This document shows, piece after piece, positions 1 through 8,872 of a stretch of 64,000 bases of DNA (position 1 is the stretch's first letter; each line of letters starts with the position of its first letter). The position numbers and the translations under genes were made by a program. Under the pieces are notes generated by a model, which was not told the origin of the DNA, ran no database searches, and was given only the letters and a program-made list of their open reading frames with translations. The DNA comes from Flavobacteriaceae bacterium PS02337 (lineage in GTDB: Bacteria; Bacteroidota; Bacteroidia; Flavobacteriales; Flavobacteriaceae). The DNA lies in NCBI GenBank assembly GCA_029959285.1, contig JASCOE010000009.1, positions 210,245 to 274,244 on the forward strand, read 5' to 3'.

Positions 1-362
1 TTAAGATTTTGGAAACTATTGCAAAAAGTATTTCGACTGCTGTTTATTCTATTAGTTCAGATCAACGAAAAGCGCTTCATGTTGCTGCAGTTTTTGCGAG
101 TAATTTTACAAACCATTTGTATCATTTAGGACAAGAAATCTGTGAAGAAAACCAGCTTCCGTTTGCTATTTTAAAACCTTTGATTCAAGAAACGGCAGAC
201 AAAATAAATACGCTAGATCCTATTGATGCGCAAACAGGTCCAGCAATTCGTCACGATTCTAATACAATTGATGCGCATTTGACGTTTTTGCAAGATGAAA
301 ACAAAAAAAATATCTATAAAATCCTAACACAATCTATACAGCATAATGGCAAAAAGTTATAA
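1..362 (+). CDS. DUF2520-type Rossmann protein, C-terminal part (partial)
   Basis: The reading frame is already open at the window edge (codons from base 3), so this is only the end of a gene; an ATG start is not visible and TTG at base 9 is probably internal. The visible 119 or so residues resemble the C-terminal helical domain of NADP-binding Rossmann proteins with a DUF2520 domain (distant relatives of pyrroline-5-carboxylate and ketopantoate reductases): the segment around HVAAVFASNFTNHLY and the later KPLIQETADK stretch are typical. It overlaps the next gene by 17 bases, suggesting translational coupling. Function of the family is not firmly established. Confidence 0.75.
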   Translation, partial: KILETIAKSISTAVYSISSDQRKALHVAAVFASNFTNHLYHLGQEICEENQLPFAILKPLIQETADKINTLDPIDAQTGPAIRHDSNTIDAHLTFLQDENKKNIYKILTQSIQHNGKKL

Positions 363-873
363 AGAAATAATGAATGACATCTCAACGTTTGTTTTTGATG
401 TAGACGGCGTACTTACAGACAGTTCTGTTTTGGTAACCAACGAAGGTGAAATGTTAAGAACAATGAATATTCGTGACGGTTTTGCCTTAAAAGCTGCTAT
501 TGAAAGTTGTTACAATGTATGTATTATTTCTGGCGGAAGCAATGAAGGCGTTCGCATTCGTCTTCAAAATTTAGGCGTTTCAGACGTACATTTAGGAACT
601 CCAGACAAAGTAAAGACCTTAAACGAATACATTGAAAAACATAACATTAAACATGAAAATGTGTTGTATATGGGAGATGATATTCCGGATTTTCATGTAA
701 TGAAATTAGTCGGACTTCCAACTTGTCCGCAAGATGCTGTTCCTGAAATTAAAAATATCTGTCGTTACATATCTCACGTAAAAGGCGGACGCGGCGCTGC
801 AAGAGACGTAATCGAACAAGTAATGAAAGTACAAGGAAAATGGATGGAATATTTTAATGGAAAACACGATTAA
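346..873 (+). CDS. HAD-IIIA phosphatase, KdsC-like
   Basis: A 175-residue HAD superfamily phosphatase. Motif I is DVDGVLTD with nucleophile D18 and acid/base D20; the metal-binding motif IV is GDDIPD at about residues 110-115; a conserved SGG at about residues 63-65 matches motif II. Length and the cap-less layout fit the KDO-8-phosphate phosphatase (KdsC) family, which makes KDO for lipopolysaccharide as a tetramer in the cytoplasm. No kdsA or kdsB is seen nearby, so the exact substrate is inferred. The start overlaps the previous gene by 17 bases; an alternative ATG lies at 370. Confidence 0.85.
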   Translation: MAKSYKEIMNDISTFVFDVDGVLTDSSVLVTNEGEMLRTMNIRDGFALKAAIESCYNVCIISGGSNEGVRIRLQNLGVSDVHLGTPDKVKTLNEYIEKHNIKHENVLYMGDDIPDFHVMKLVGLPTCPQDAVPEIKNICRYISHVKGGRGAARDVIEQVMKVQGKWMEYFNGKHD

Positions 874-961
874 TTGTTAATTATGAGTTATTAATTATGA
901 ATTATTAATTAATGCGTGTCTATATTTAGTTTTCAGTCGCAGTTTTCAGTTAAATAAAAAA

Positions 962-995
962 CTTAGTATCTTAGAATCTTAGCATCTCAGAACCT
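962..995 (+). repeat. Short CTTAG-rich intergenic repeat, copy 1
   Basis: A run of imperfect CTTAGNATCTTAG units directly before the UbiA gene. An almost identical run lies at 17190-17222 between a HAD gene and tcdA, where it forms one arm of an inverted repeat. Just upstream (874-917) is a separate AT-only stretch of repeated TTAATTATGA-like units. Both are typical dispersed intergenic repeats; no coding potential. Confidence 0.6.
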
Positions 996-1002
996 CAAAA
1001 AA

Positions 1003-1929
1003 ATGAAATTCCTAAAACTTATTCGTTACCAAAACCTTTTGATGCTTGCTTTTATGCAGCTTCTTTTTCGTTATGCCTTTTTAAAACAGAAAGATATTCC
1101 GCTAGCGTTGTCAGATTGGCAATACGGATTATTGGTTTTAAGCACGGTTTTATTGGCGGCTGCGGGATATGTCATCAATAATATTTACGATGTAGGAACT
1201 GACACTATCAACAAGCCAAATAACGTTGTTGTCGGAAAAGGAATTACCGAAACTGCTGCATACAACATTTATATTGCTCTAAATGTATCTGGAGTTGCCA
1301 TTGGTTTTGTTTTATCAAACATAATACAAAGACCCACTTTTGCTTCTCTTTTTATTTTAATTGCTTCATTGTTATATTTCTACGCTACAACTTTGAAACA
1401 AATTATGATTTTAGGAAATTTTGTCGTGGCGTTACTGCTTTCTGTAAGTGTATTAATTATTGGCGTTTTTGATCTTTTTCCTGCAACAACACACGAAAAT
1501 CAGGCGCAAATGGCAAGTCTTTTTGCAATTTTAACCGATTATGCTTTGTTTGCTTTTATGATTAATTTCATTCGCGAAATAGTAAAAGATATTGAAGATG
1601 TAAATGGCGATTACAACATGGGAATGAATACTCTTCCTGTTGCAATCGGAATTAATAGAGCTGCCAAAATTGCTTTAGGTTTTGCTATTATTGCGTTTAT
1701 TTTATCTGCGCTTTACAGCAATACTTATTTCATGCAAAACAAACTTTACATTGTAATACTTTATGCTTTTGTTACTGTTTTAGCGCCATTATTGTATTTT
1801 ATTGTAAAAATATTCAGTGCCAAAACTCAGAAAGATTTTCATCATTTGAGTACCATTTTAAAACTAATTTTGTTCTTCGGAATCTTATCAATACTTGTTA
1901 TTGCTTTAAATATCAAATACAATGCTTAG
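1003..1929 (+). CDS. UbiA family prenyltransferase
   Basis: A 308-residue polytopic membrane protein with about eight to nine hydrophobic helices. The first aspartate-rich motif NNIYDVGTD (residues 59-67) and the second, DIEDVNGDYNMG (about 196-207), bind the Mg-prenyl diphosphate in the UbiA superfamily. Flavobacterial homologues next to Maf and KdsC-like genes are usually called geranylgeranylglycerol-phosphate geranylgeranyltransferase, but the real acceptor (quinone, lipid or other) cannot be read from the sequence. Its end overlaps the maf start by 8 bases, so the two are probably coupled. Confidence 0.82.
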   Translation: MKFLKLIRYQNLLMLAFMQLLFRYAFLKQKDIPLALSDWQYGLLVLSTVLLAAAGYVINNIYDVGTDTINKPNNVVVGKGITETAAYNIYIALNVSGVAIGFVLSNIIQRPTFASLFILIASLLYFYATTLKQIMILGNFVVALLLSVSVLIIGVFDLFPATTHENQAQMASLFAILTDYALFAFMINFIREIVKDIEDVNGDYNMGMNTLPVAIGINRAAKIALGFAIIAFILSALYSNTYFMQNKLYIVILYAFVTVLAPLLYFIVKIFSAKTQKDFHHLSTILKLILFFGILSILVIALNIKYNA

Positions 1930-2506
1930 AGAAAAACTACAGAAATATAAAATCATTTTAGCTTCGGGTTCACCTCGCAGACAACAGTTTTTTAAAGATT
2001 TAGATCTTGATTTCGAAATTCGTTTAAAGGAAATTGAGGAAATTTATCCGCCAGAATTAAAAGCGGTAGAAATCACCGATTATCTTGCCGAACTAAAAGC
2101 GAAAGCATTTGAAGGAGAACTGAAAGAAAATGAAATTTTAGTAACAAGCGATACAATTGTCTGGCATCAAAACAAAGCTTTAGGAAAACCTAAAAATGCT
2201 GAAGAAGCTTTTACAATGATAAAATCGATGTCGAATACAACGCACGAGGTTATTACTTCGGTTTGCTTTAAAACTTCTGACTCTTCTACTCTATTGCATG
2301 ATATTACCAAAGTAACTTTTAATGATTTGTCTGATGAAGCTATTTTATATTACATTGAAAACTATAAACCTTACGACAAAGCCGGCGCTTACGGAATTCA
2401 GGAATGGTTTGGTTTTATGGCAGTTGCAAAAGTTGAAGGTTCTTATACCAATGTTATGGGGCTTCCGACGGCTAAAGTTTATGATTTTTTGACTACATTA
2501 GTGTAA
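1922..2506 (+). CDS. maf: Maf family nucleotide pyrophosphatase
   Basis: A 194-residue cytoplasmic protein with the Maf/YceF/YhdE signatures: the N-terminal ILASGSPRRQQF phosphate-binding loop (about residues 12-23), the TSDTIVW segment carrying the catalytic aspartate, and GKPKNAEEA. The family hydrolyses nucleoside triphosphates, often modified ones such as pseudo-UTP, m5UTP or dTTP, to monophosphates, for house-cleaning or septum control. It overlaps the prenyltransferase by 8 bases and is followed 11 bases later by a small MscS gene, so these form one unit. Confidence 0.92.
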   Translation: MLREKLQKYKIILASGSPRRQQFFKDLDLDFEIRLKEIEEIYPPELKAVEITDYLAELKAKAFEGELKENEILVTSDTIVWHQNKALGKPKNAEEAFTMIKSMSNTTHEVITSVCFKTSDSSTLLHDITKVTFNDLSDEAILYYIENYKPYDKAGAYGIQEWFGFMAVAKVEGSYTNVMGLPTAKVYDFLTTLV

Positions 2507-2517
2507 AAAATTTATTT

Positions 2518-3048
2518 ATGTTTTCTTTTAAAGAGTATAGCCGCGAAATATTTGCTACCATAATTCTGATCGGAATTTTGATTGTATTGCGAATGATAAT
2601 TGCCAAATTAATTAGACGTTTTGCAGCAGCAAGTCATTTATTTGAACACCGAACTAATCTTGTAATTAAATACATTAATATTATCATGAATATTCTCGTT
2701 ACCACAACTTTGATTGTGATTTGGGGAGTTCAAACAGAAGATATTTTTGTTACTATTTCTTCAATAGCAACCGTTATTGGTGTTGCTATGTTCGCACAAT
2801 GGTCTATTTTGAGCAATATTACTTCGGGAATGATTTTATTTTTTTCTTTTCCTTTTAGAATTGGAGACACAATTAAAATTCACGACAAAGATTTTCCTAT
2901 CGAAGCTGAAATTGAAGACATTAATACTTTTCATGTAAGTTTAAAAACTAAAGAAGGAGAAAAAATCATTTTTCCTAATAATTTATTACTTCAAAAAGGA
3001 ATTTCAATTATTCCTGCGAAGTACGAAGAAAGGGAGTTTTTTGATTAA
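2518..3048 (+). CDS. Small MscS-type mechanosensitive channel
   Basis: A 176-residue membrane protein with three predicted helices (about residues 9-28, 46-70 and 76-105) followed by a short beta domain. The third helix and the sequence FAQWSILSNITSGMILFFSF match the pore helix and start of the beta domain of MscS channels, and FPFRIGDTIKI is the typical continuation. It is much shorter than E. coli MscS (286 residues) and lacks most of the C-terminal alpha/beta cage, as in many Bacteroidota small MscS proteins. Probable role is osmotic relief at the inner membrane. Confidence 0.85.
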   Translation: MFSFKEYSREIFATIILIGILIVLRMIIAKLIRRFAAASHLFEHRTNLVIKYINIIMNILVTTTLIVIWGVQTEDIFVTISSIATVIGVAMFAQWSILSNITSGMILFFSFPFRIGDTIKIHDKDFPIEAEIEDINTFHVSLKTKEGEKIIFPNNLLLQKGISIIPAKYEEREFFD

Positions 3049-3151
3049 AAATTGAATGGGAATTTTATAACGAGCACGAGAAAAGCTAGAACAGAAAAAG
3101 ACAAATAAAGTGTAATATTTGTTTTATAAATCTAGCTAAACCTCATAAAAA

Positions 3152-4252
3152 ATGACTCGACCTATAACTTTACCTTTTTACGCGAAACTCGCTTTTATTC
3201 TTGTAATTTTAATTTCTTCTGCCTTTATCTTTTGTACAGGAAAAGATATTTTGACACCAGTGTTACTCGCATTCTTATTTGCTGTTTTACTATTGCCAAT
3301 TTTTACTTTTTTAAATACAAAATTAAAGTTTCCTAGACATCTTGCAGGAATTGTTTGCTTACTAATTTTCCTTTCTGTTATTATCGGAATTTTAGTTTTC
3401 ATATCTTATCAAGCAACTTATATGGCTAATGATTTTGATACCATAAAAAAGAATGCAAATTCCTTTATTATTCAAATTCATAAGTTTATTCGAGAAAATT
3501 TTCAAGTAAGTATTGGCGATCAAAAGAAATATCTGGATTCAATGACTAAAGATTCAGTAAAAACTGGACAAGCAAAGTTGGGTTCTTTCATAATATCAAT
3601 CAGCGATGTTCTTTTAGACAGTATGATTATTATCGTTTACACCTTTTTATTTTTAATTTATAAAGAACATTTTAAATTGTTTTTAGCTAAATTGATAAAA
3701 AAAGAAGATCATTCTAAATTAACTGATATTCTTTCGCAAATAAAAGTTTCTATAAATAATTACATCGTGAGTTTGATTATTGAAATGATCGTTGTTTCTG
3801 TATTGACAAGTCTTGGTTTGTGGATTATTGGCATTAAATATTTCATCTTGTTAGGATTAATAACTGGTATTTTAAATCTTATTCCTTACATCGGAATCAC
3901 AATTGCAGGAATTCTTACCATTTTGGCGTCATTAACAGGATCTGCTGAAACTTCAATGATATTAGGAATTTTAATCGTAAATATAATTGTTCAATTTATT
4001 GATAATAATTTGCTGGTTCCTTTAATTATTAATTCTAAAGTAGAAATTAATGCTTTTGTTTCTATTATCGGAATTATTATCGGAGGTGCCGCGGCTGGAA
4101 TTTCAGGAATGTTTTTAGCAATTCCGCTTTTAGCAATTTTAAAAATCATTTTTGATCGAATTGATTCTCTCGCTCCTTGGGGTTATTTGATGGGCAATCA
4201 TATTCCTCGGAAATTTAAATGGCGAACGAAAAAAACAGCAACAGAAAATTAA
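3152..4252 (+). CDS. AI-2E family transporter (PerM/YdgG-like)
   Basis: A 366-residue inner-membrane protein with about seven to eight hydrophobic segments: two close to the N terminus, a third at about 70-95, a large polar loop (about 100-150), and a dense C-terminal block with the family segment LIPYIGITIAGILTIL and the later ISGMFLAIPLLAILKI. This is the layout of the AI-2E transporter (formerly UPF0118) family, whose members export autoinducer-2 or act in Na+/H+ exchange or as permeases of unknown cargo. The substrate cannot be assigned. Confidence 0.87.
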   Translation: MTRPITLPFYAKLAFILVILISSAFIFCTGKDILTPVLLAFLFAVLLLPIFTFLNTKLKFPRHLAGIVCLLIFLSVIIGILVFISYQATYMANDFDTIKKNANSFIIQIHKFIRENFQVSIGDQKKYLDSMTKDSVKTGQAKLGSFIISISDVLLDSMIIIVYTFLFLIYKEHFKLFLAKLIKKEDHSKLTDILSQIKVSINNYIVSLIIEMIVVSVLTSLGLWIIGIKYFILLGLITGILNLIPYIGITIAGILTILASLTGSAETSMILGILIVNIIVQFIDNNLLVPLIINSKVEINAFVSIIGIIIGGAAAGISGMFLAIPLLAILKIIFDRIDSLAPWGYLMGNHIPRKFKWRTKKTATEN

Positions 4253-4282
4253 AAAGAATGTTATATACTGAATGTTCTTTTT
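4251..4282 (+). terminator. Weak hairpin terminator after AI-2E gene
   Basis: AAAAAGAA and TTCTTTTT arms lie directly after the stop codon, with T-rich sequence following. The stem is AT-rich and only about eight pairs, so termination strength is doubtful. Confidence 0.4.
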
Positions 4283-4330
4283 ATTCCTTAAATTCATAAA
4301 TAATAAACTATCTGCAGAATAACTATCCGA

Positions 4331-6163
4331 ATGTCTTTAAACAAAAAAATATTATTTCTTATTTTATTGTGCTTGTGTTTACAAGGAGGTTATGCTCAGG
4401 TAAACGAAGCAAAAAAAGATTCAAAAAAAGCAAAAGACACGACAGAAATCTATAACCGAATTCGAAATTATTCTAAGAAAAATAAGTTTACGCAAACTAT
4501 GCATAAAATATTTTTCAGATCTAAAAAATCAAAGAAAAAAGAAGAATTACTAGTGCCGATAGATTCAACTCTTTATGATGGAAAAATTATTCGAAATATC
4601 AATATCATAACATTAGATCCTTTTGGATATTCTGTTGCAGATACAATGCAAATGCCAAAAAATTGGGGAGAAAGAACTGGAAATAGACTTCATTTAAAAA
4701 CAAAAAAAATAGCAATCTATAATTTATTGCTTTTTAAAAGAAATTCACGTTACGACACTTATAAAATTCTTGAAACCGAACGTTTAATTCGTGCACAGCG
4801 GTATGTTACAGCCGTACGAATTTCAAATCAAACTGTTGGCGTTGCATCAGATTCTGTGGATGTTACCATTCGTGTTTTAGATTCCTGGAGTACAATTCCT
4901 AGATTTTCAATTTCTAGCAATCAGGTTTCTGTCGGATTTAAAGAAAAAGACTTTTTTGGTTCGGGACAACAGCTCGAATACCGTTTTACAAATCGTTTTG
5001 ATGATGGTCGAAATGCTAATGAAGCCACTTATACCGTTCCGAATATAAAAAATACTTACATCAGCACAGTATTGCATTATAAAATGGATTTGGACAACAA
5101 TTACATTAAAAGTATTGATGTTGAACGAGATTTTTATTCGCCGCTAACTAAATGGGCAGGAGGAGTTTATGTTGATGAATCTTATAGAAGAGATACACTT
5201 CAGGCTCCAGATCAAAGTTTTGCATTTCAACCCATTAAATATAAATCGCAGGATTTTTGGGGCGGACGCGCTTTTAAGATGTATGAAGATCCGCATGAAG
5301 CGATTACAAACCTTGTTATTACGGGGCGTTTTCTTAATAAGAATTTCACCGAATCACCAACAGAACTTTATGATCCTGATCATTTTTATTCTGATGAAAA
5401 ATTTATTTTAAGCGGTGTCGGATTAAATACGAGAAAATTTATTCAAGACCGTTATATTTTTAGAAATGGTCAAACCGAAGACGTTCCGATTGGAAGGATT
5501 TACGGACTTACTTTTGGTTATCAATATAAAAATACCTTTTGGCGGCCGTATGTCGGAGCACAATTCTCTTTTGGAAATTATTATCGTTTAGGTTTTTTAA
5601 GTATGAATTTTGAAGCAGGAACTTTTTTTCATCAATCTAAAACCTATCAAACCGCATTTTTATTTGAATCGAATTACTTTACAAAACTATATAGTATAGG
5701 AAATTGGAAATTAAGACAGTTCGTGAATCCGAAATTTGTTGTCGGAATAAATCGTGATGATATTATTGGAGATAAACTTAATATAAATGAACAAAATGGT
5801 TTGGCAGGATTTAATACCGCGTCGTACGGAACGAGTAAAGCGGTTTTATCAATTCAAACGCAAACTTATTCTCCACATTCTGTATTAGGTTTTCGTTTAA
5901 ATCCGTTTTTTAATTATTCCATTGCCGTTTTAGGAAGTCCAGAAGTTGCTATGACTCAAAGCAAACCATATTCTAAGATTACTTTGGGCTTATTGGTGAG
6001 CAATGATTATTTGGTATTCAGTTCTTTTCAGCTTTCAATTTCTTATTATCCTAGTATTCCGCTGCAAGGAGATAATGTATTTAAAACAAATACATTTGAA
6101 ACTACAGATTACAGAATGCAAAGTTTCGAATTAAATAAGCCAAGAGTAGTAGATTATAAGTAA
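4331..6163 (+). CDS. Outer membrane Omp85-like beta-barrel protein
   Basis: A 610-residue protein with a signal peptide (hydrophobic residues 5-22, ending GYAQ). A Lys-rich linker follows, then a POTRA-like stretch (about residues 85-185: LYDGKIIRNINIITLDPFGY and the ILETERLIRAQRYVTAVRIS segment, which resembles a POTRA strand-helix-helix unit), then about 400 residues of alternating strands typical of an outer membrane barrel. The arrangement suggests a BamA/TamA-superfamily protein of Bacteroidota. No partner gene is adjacent, so whether it inserts, exports or anchors something is unknown. Confidence 0.65.
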   Translation: MSLNKKILFLILLCLCLQGGYAQVNEAKKDSKKAKDTTEIYNRIRNYSKKNKFTQTMHKIFFRSKKSKKKEELLVPIDSTLYDGKIIRNINIITLDPFGYSVADTMQMPKNWGERTGNRLHLKTKKIAIYNLLLFKRNSRYDTYKILETERLIRAQRYVTAVRISNQTVGVASDSVDVTIRVLDSWSTIPRFSISSNQVSVGFKEKDFFGSGQQLEYRFTNRFDDGRNANEATYTVPNIKNTYISTVLHYKMDLDNNYIKSIDVERDFYSPLTKWAGGVYVDESYRRDTLQAPDQSFAFQPIKYKSQDFWGGRAFKMYEDPHEAITNLVITGRFLNKNFTESPTELYDPDHFYSDEKFILSGVGLNTRKFIQDRYIFRNGQTEDVPIGRIYGLTFGYQYKNTFWRPYVGAQFSFGNYYRLGFLSMNFEAGTFFHQSKTYQTAFLFESNYFTKLYSIGNWKLRQFVNPKFVVGINRDDIIGDKLNINEQNGLAGFNTASYGTSKAVLSIQTQTYSPHSVLGFRLNPFFNYSIAVLGSPEVAMTQSKPYSKITLGLLVSNDYLVFSSFQLSISYYPSIPLQGDNVFKTNTFETTDYRMQSFELNKPRVVDYK

Positions 6164-6240
6164 TTTTTTTTCAAAAAAATCAATTTGTATAAAAACACTT
6201 AAAATCAATAAATTAGGCATTAAACAAAACATAAAATTAT

Positions 6241-6303
6241 TCGACGAAATGCATTTTTTGCTCGACAAAATGCGTTAATATTTTTTTTGGCACAGTATAT
6301 GAA
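6241..6303 (+). promoter_or_regulatory. Paired direct repeats plus sigma-54-like promoter
   Basis: TCGACGAAATGC at 6241 and TCGACAAAATGC at 6262 are direct repeats exactly 21 bp apart, two helical turns, as expected for a dimeric regulator such as a LytTR protein or another response regulator. About 15 bp further is TTGGCAC at 6287-6293, matching the -24 element of sigma-54 promoters; the -12 position reads ATGA rather than TTGC, so the match is imperfect. It would start transcription about 30 bases before the gene at 6343. Inference only. Confidence 0.45.
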
Positions 6304-6342
6304 TATCTTTAAACAAGATTAACATTTAAAAAATCAAAAAAG

Positions 6343-6861
6343 ATGAAAACGATAAAATTAGCAATCGCCGGATTATTTCTAATGGTTGCAAATGCCACGC
6401 AAGCCCAAGTATCAATCAACGTTAACATAGGAACTCCACCAGCTTGGGGACCTGCAGGATATTCTGAAATGGAATATTATTACCTTCCAGATATTGAAGC
6501 CTATTATGATGTAAGAGCTTCTCAGTTTATTTATTTTGGAGGAGGAAGATGGGTTAGAACAACTTATTTGCCAAGACAATATAGAAACTATGACTTATAT
6601 GGAGGTTATAAAGTAGTTTTAACAGATTACCACGGAAGAACTCCTTATACTTATTTTGATCGCCATAGAGTAAAATACTATAAAGGATATCACGGTGCTC
6701 CGCAAAGACCTTATAAAGCAAGACCTGTTTACGGTTACAGTGAACGTCGTTATGATAAAAGAGATTACAAACATTATGACAAACATGATAAACACGACAA
6801 ACACCACGATAGACATGATGACCGTCATGATGATCACGGACACGGACGTGGAAGAAGATAA
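6343..6861 (+). CDS. Secreted protein with histidine-rich tail
   Basis: A 172-residue protein with a signal peptide (residues 1-21, ending ATQAQ). The mature part starts VSINVNIGTPPAWGPAG and is rich in Tyr and aromatic residues, with a motif block YYYLPDIEAYYDV and FGGGRWVRT seen in many small flavobacterial exported proteins. From about residue 135 the chain is a low-complexity tail of HDK/HDD units and GHGRGRR, a plausible metal-binding or polyelectrolyte segment. Role unknown; the elaborate upstream regulatory region suggests induction by a signal, perhaps envelope stress. Confidence 0.6.
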   Translation: MKTIKLAIAGLFLMVANATQAQVSINVNIGTPPAWGPAGYSEMEYYYLPDIEAYYDVRASQFIYFGGGRWVRTTYLPRQYRNYDLYGGYKVVLTDYHGRTPYTYFDRHRVKYYKGYHGAPQRPYKARPVYGYSERRYDKRDYKHYDKHDKHDKHHDRHDDRHDDHGHGRGRR

Positions 6862-6886
6862 ATGCTAAATAACTAGTATTCAGAAC

Positions 6887-6925
6887 AAGAGAGTATCAAA
6901 TATAATGATGCTCTCTTTTTTTTTG
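6887..6925 (+). terminator. Rho-independent terminator after His-rich gene
   Basis: AAGAGAGTATCA (6887-6898) pairs with TGATGCTCTCTT (6906-6917), one mismatch, followed by a run of T residues. Confidence 0.8.
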
Positions 6926-7007
6926 ATTATTTAACTTTGAAGTTTTGTTAATTCTTTGTAATTTGTATATAAATTACTGAAAAACAAAAGGTTTCTCAAA
7001 ATTAACC

Positions 7008-7037
7008 TTTGTTTAATGTGATTATGATATATATTTG
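7008..7037 (+). promoter_or_regulatory. Bacteroidota-type promoter for LVIVD lipoprotein
   Basis: TTTG at 7008-7011 and TATATTTG at 7030-7037, spaced 18 bp, match the -33/-7 consensus (TTTG, TAnnTTTG) of the primary sigma factor of this phylum. The gene starts at 7070. Confidence 0.7.
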
Positions 7038-7069
7038 CGCCGAATTTTAAAATCAAAAAAAAGAAATCT

Positions 7070-8692
7070 ATGAAAAAGAATGTTTATTTATTTTCATTTT
7101 TAGCAATGTCACTATTAATAGGTTGTGACGATAATAATGATGGAAACGACAGCCAATCGTTAAATAACATTACAATTAACACAGATCAAACTGCCCTAAA
7201 TCAGAGACTTGACCTAACTAATTCTGGTGTTATTTCAATCGATAATGTTTCAGCAACTGGAAAAAGTGCAGAAACTGCGATTACAACTTTGCCTTTAGTA
7301 CAGATTGCAGAAGTAAAACCTCCTGTTGATGCTAACGGACGAACGTTACAAGCAAGTCATGTTGCTGTAAACGGAAATTATGCTTACGTTTCTTATATTA
7401 CAAGAGGCGATGTGTATTCTGGAGCAATTGATGTTATTGATGTTTCTGATCCTTACAAGCCAAAATTAGTTACTTCGGCTTTGATTCCAAATACTGATAT
7501 TACTTCTCTTACTTACATCAATGGAAATCTAATTATTGGAGCTGCAAAAGATGTAGATAAAGATGCTCAACTTGCTGGAAATCCTGCAATTGCGTTTAAT
7601 ATGGCTCTAAGTTCTGGATTACTTACCAATTCATTAACAACAAATTATTTAGAAAGCAGAGTTACGACAGATGTTGCTGCAAATGCTACTAATTATTTTG
7701 CAGTTACAGGAGATAACGGAAGTTTATTTAAATTAAGCACTTCTACAAAAGCCATTACAGGAAAAGTAGCTGTAGCTGACTTACGTTCTATTGCTTTAAC
7801 TAGTGATAAAGTAGTAACATTAAGCGGAACAAAAGGCGTAAATATTTACAATCAATCTACATTGGCTTTGCAAAAAAACTTTACAACTTCTACTGATGTT
7901 AGCGGTGCAAAAAGAACAATGGATATTGACGGAACTAAACTTTTTGTTTCTGAAGGTAAAAATGGTTTAGGTGTTTACGACATCAATAGCGGATCTAAAT
8001 TGCAGACAATTGCAATTCCAGTTGCGGCTGAAGATAACGTTACGAACGCTGTTTCTGTAAACGATGGTTATGCATTTATTGCAAACGGTGCCCTTGGACT
8101 TAACGTTTATCAATCTGCAACTCAACTTAATTTATTAGGTTCTTTAGGAATTGCTGGTTCATCAAACTACGTAAAAGCAAGCGGTAATTATATTTATGTG
8201 GCTAGCGGAACTGGTGGTTTAAAAATCATTAAATTAGAAAAACCAAATGCAACATTTGCAAGTTGTTCTTCTTATGGCGTTTACAATCAAGGTAGAGATT
8301 TGATTTTAAATTCAAATGAAATTAAATCATACCAAGGTTCTACAGCTATTAACTCAGCAATTGTAAATTCTGGTGCAATTTTAACACATTGTGGTTCTAT
8401 CGCAGTTCTTAGTAATTTGACTTTAAACAGCGGTGGTACTTTTAATATGAGAGGAAGTTTATCTCAAGGAAAATACCAGCAATCTAACCCTACTGAACTT
8501 ATTATCAATAGTAATGCAACATTACAAATTGAAGGTTCAGTTGTAATCTGGGGAGATTTGAGATTGAACAGCGGCGCTAAAATTAACTTTATTGGCACTG
8601 GTTCTTCAATTACTATTTATGGAAAAGTAACTAAAGGAACTGGCGTAACTATTACAGGAAGTTATCTAGACACTGAAAATAAATTAAAATAA
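7070..8692 (+). CDS. LVIVD-repeat surface lipoprotein
   Basis: A 540-residue lipoprotein: the signal peptide ends in the lipobox LIGC with Cys19, followed directly by acidic residues DDNNDGND, like the lipoprotein export signal that sends lipoproteins to the cell surface in Bacteroidota. Residues about 85-400 hold repeated units of the LVIVD type (IDVIDVSDPYKPKLV is the clearest), which build a beta-propeller. The last 140 residues are Ser/Asn/Gly-rich with regular short strands (LNSGGTFNMRGS, LRLNSGAKINF), probably a beta-helix. A clear promoter lies upstream and a strong terminator downstream, so it is monocistronic. Ligand unknown. Confidence 0.78.
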   Translation: MKKNVYLFSFLAMSLLIGCDDNNDGNDSQSLNNITINTDQTALNQRLDLTNSGVISIDNVSATGKSAETAITTLPLVQIAEVKPPVDANGRTLQASHVAVNGNYAYVSYITRGDVYSGAIDVIDVSDPYKPKLVTSALIPNTDITSLTYINGNLIIGAAKDVDKDAQLAGNPAIAFNMALSSGLLTNSLTTNYLESRVTTDVAANATNYFAVTGDNGSLFKLSTSTKAITGKVAVADLRSIALTSDKVVTLSGTKGVNIYNQSTLALQKNFTTSTDVSGAKRTMDIDGTKLFVSEGKNGLGVYDINSGSKLQTIAIPVAAEDNVTNAVSVNDGYAFIANGALGLNVYQSATQLNLLGSLGIAGSSNYVKASGNYIYVASGTGGLKIIKLEKPNATFASCSSYGVYNQGRDLILNSNEIKSYQGSTAINSAIVNSGAILTHCGSIAVLSNLTLNSGGTFNMRGSLSQGKYQQSNPTELIINSNATLQIEGSVVIWGDLRLNSGAKINFIGTGSSITIYGKVTKGTGVTITGSYLDTENKLK

Positions 8693-8722
8693 GAAGAATT
8701 TTTATTCTAACTTTTCAAATAT

Positions 8723-8755
8723 AAAGCTGCCAGCGTCAAAACTGGCAGCTTTTTT
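8723..8755 (+). terminator. Strong rho-independent terminator
   Basis: AAAGCTGCCAG (8723-8733) pairs perfectly with CTGGCAGCTTT (8742-8752), then more T residues. It ends the LVIVD gene. Confidence 0.9.
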
Positions 8756-8872
8756 GTTGCATGTAGAAAAAAAATGCAAATCAATCTTTACCATTAACAT
8801 TTCATTTAAATAGTCTTACATAAAATAATTAGTATTTTTGAAGCTATTTTTAGAAAAAACAATAACCACAAC

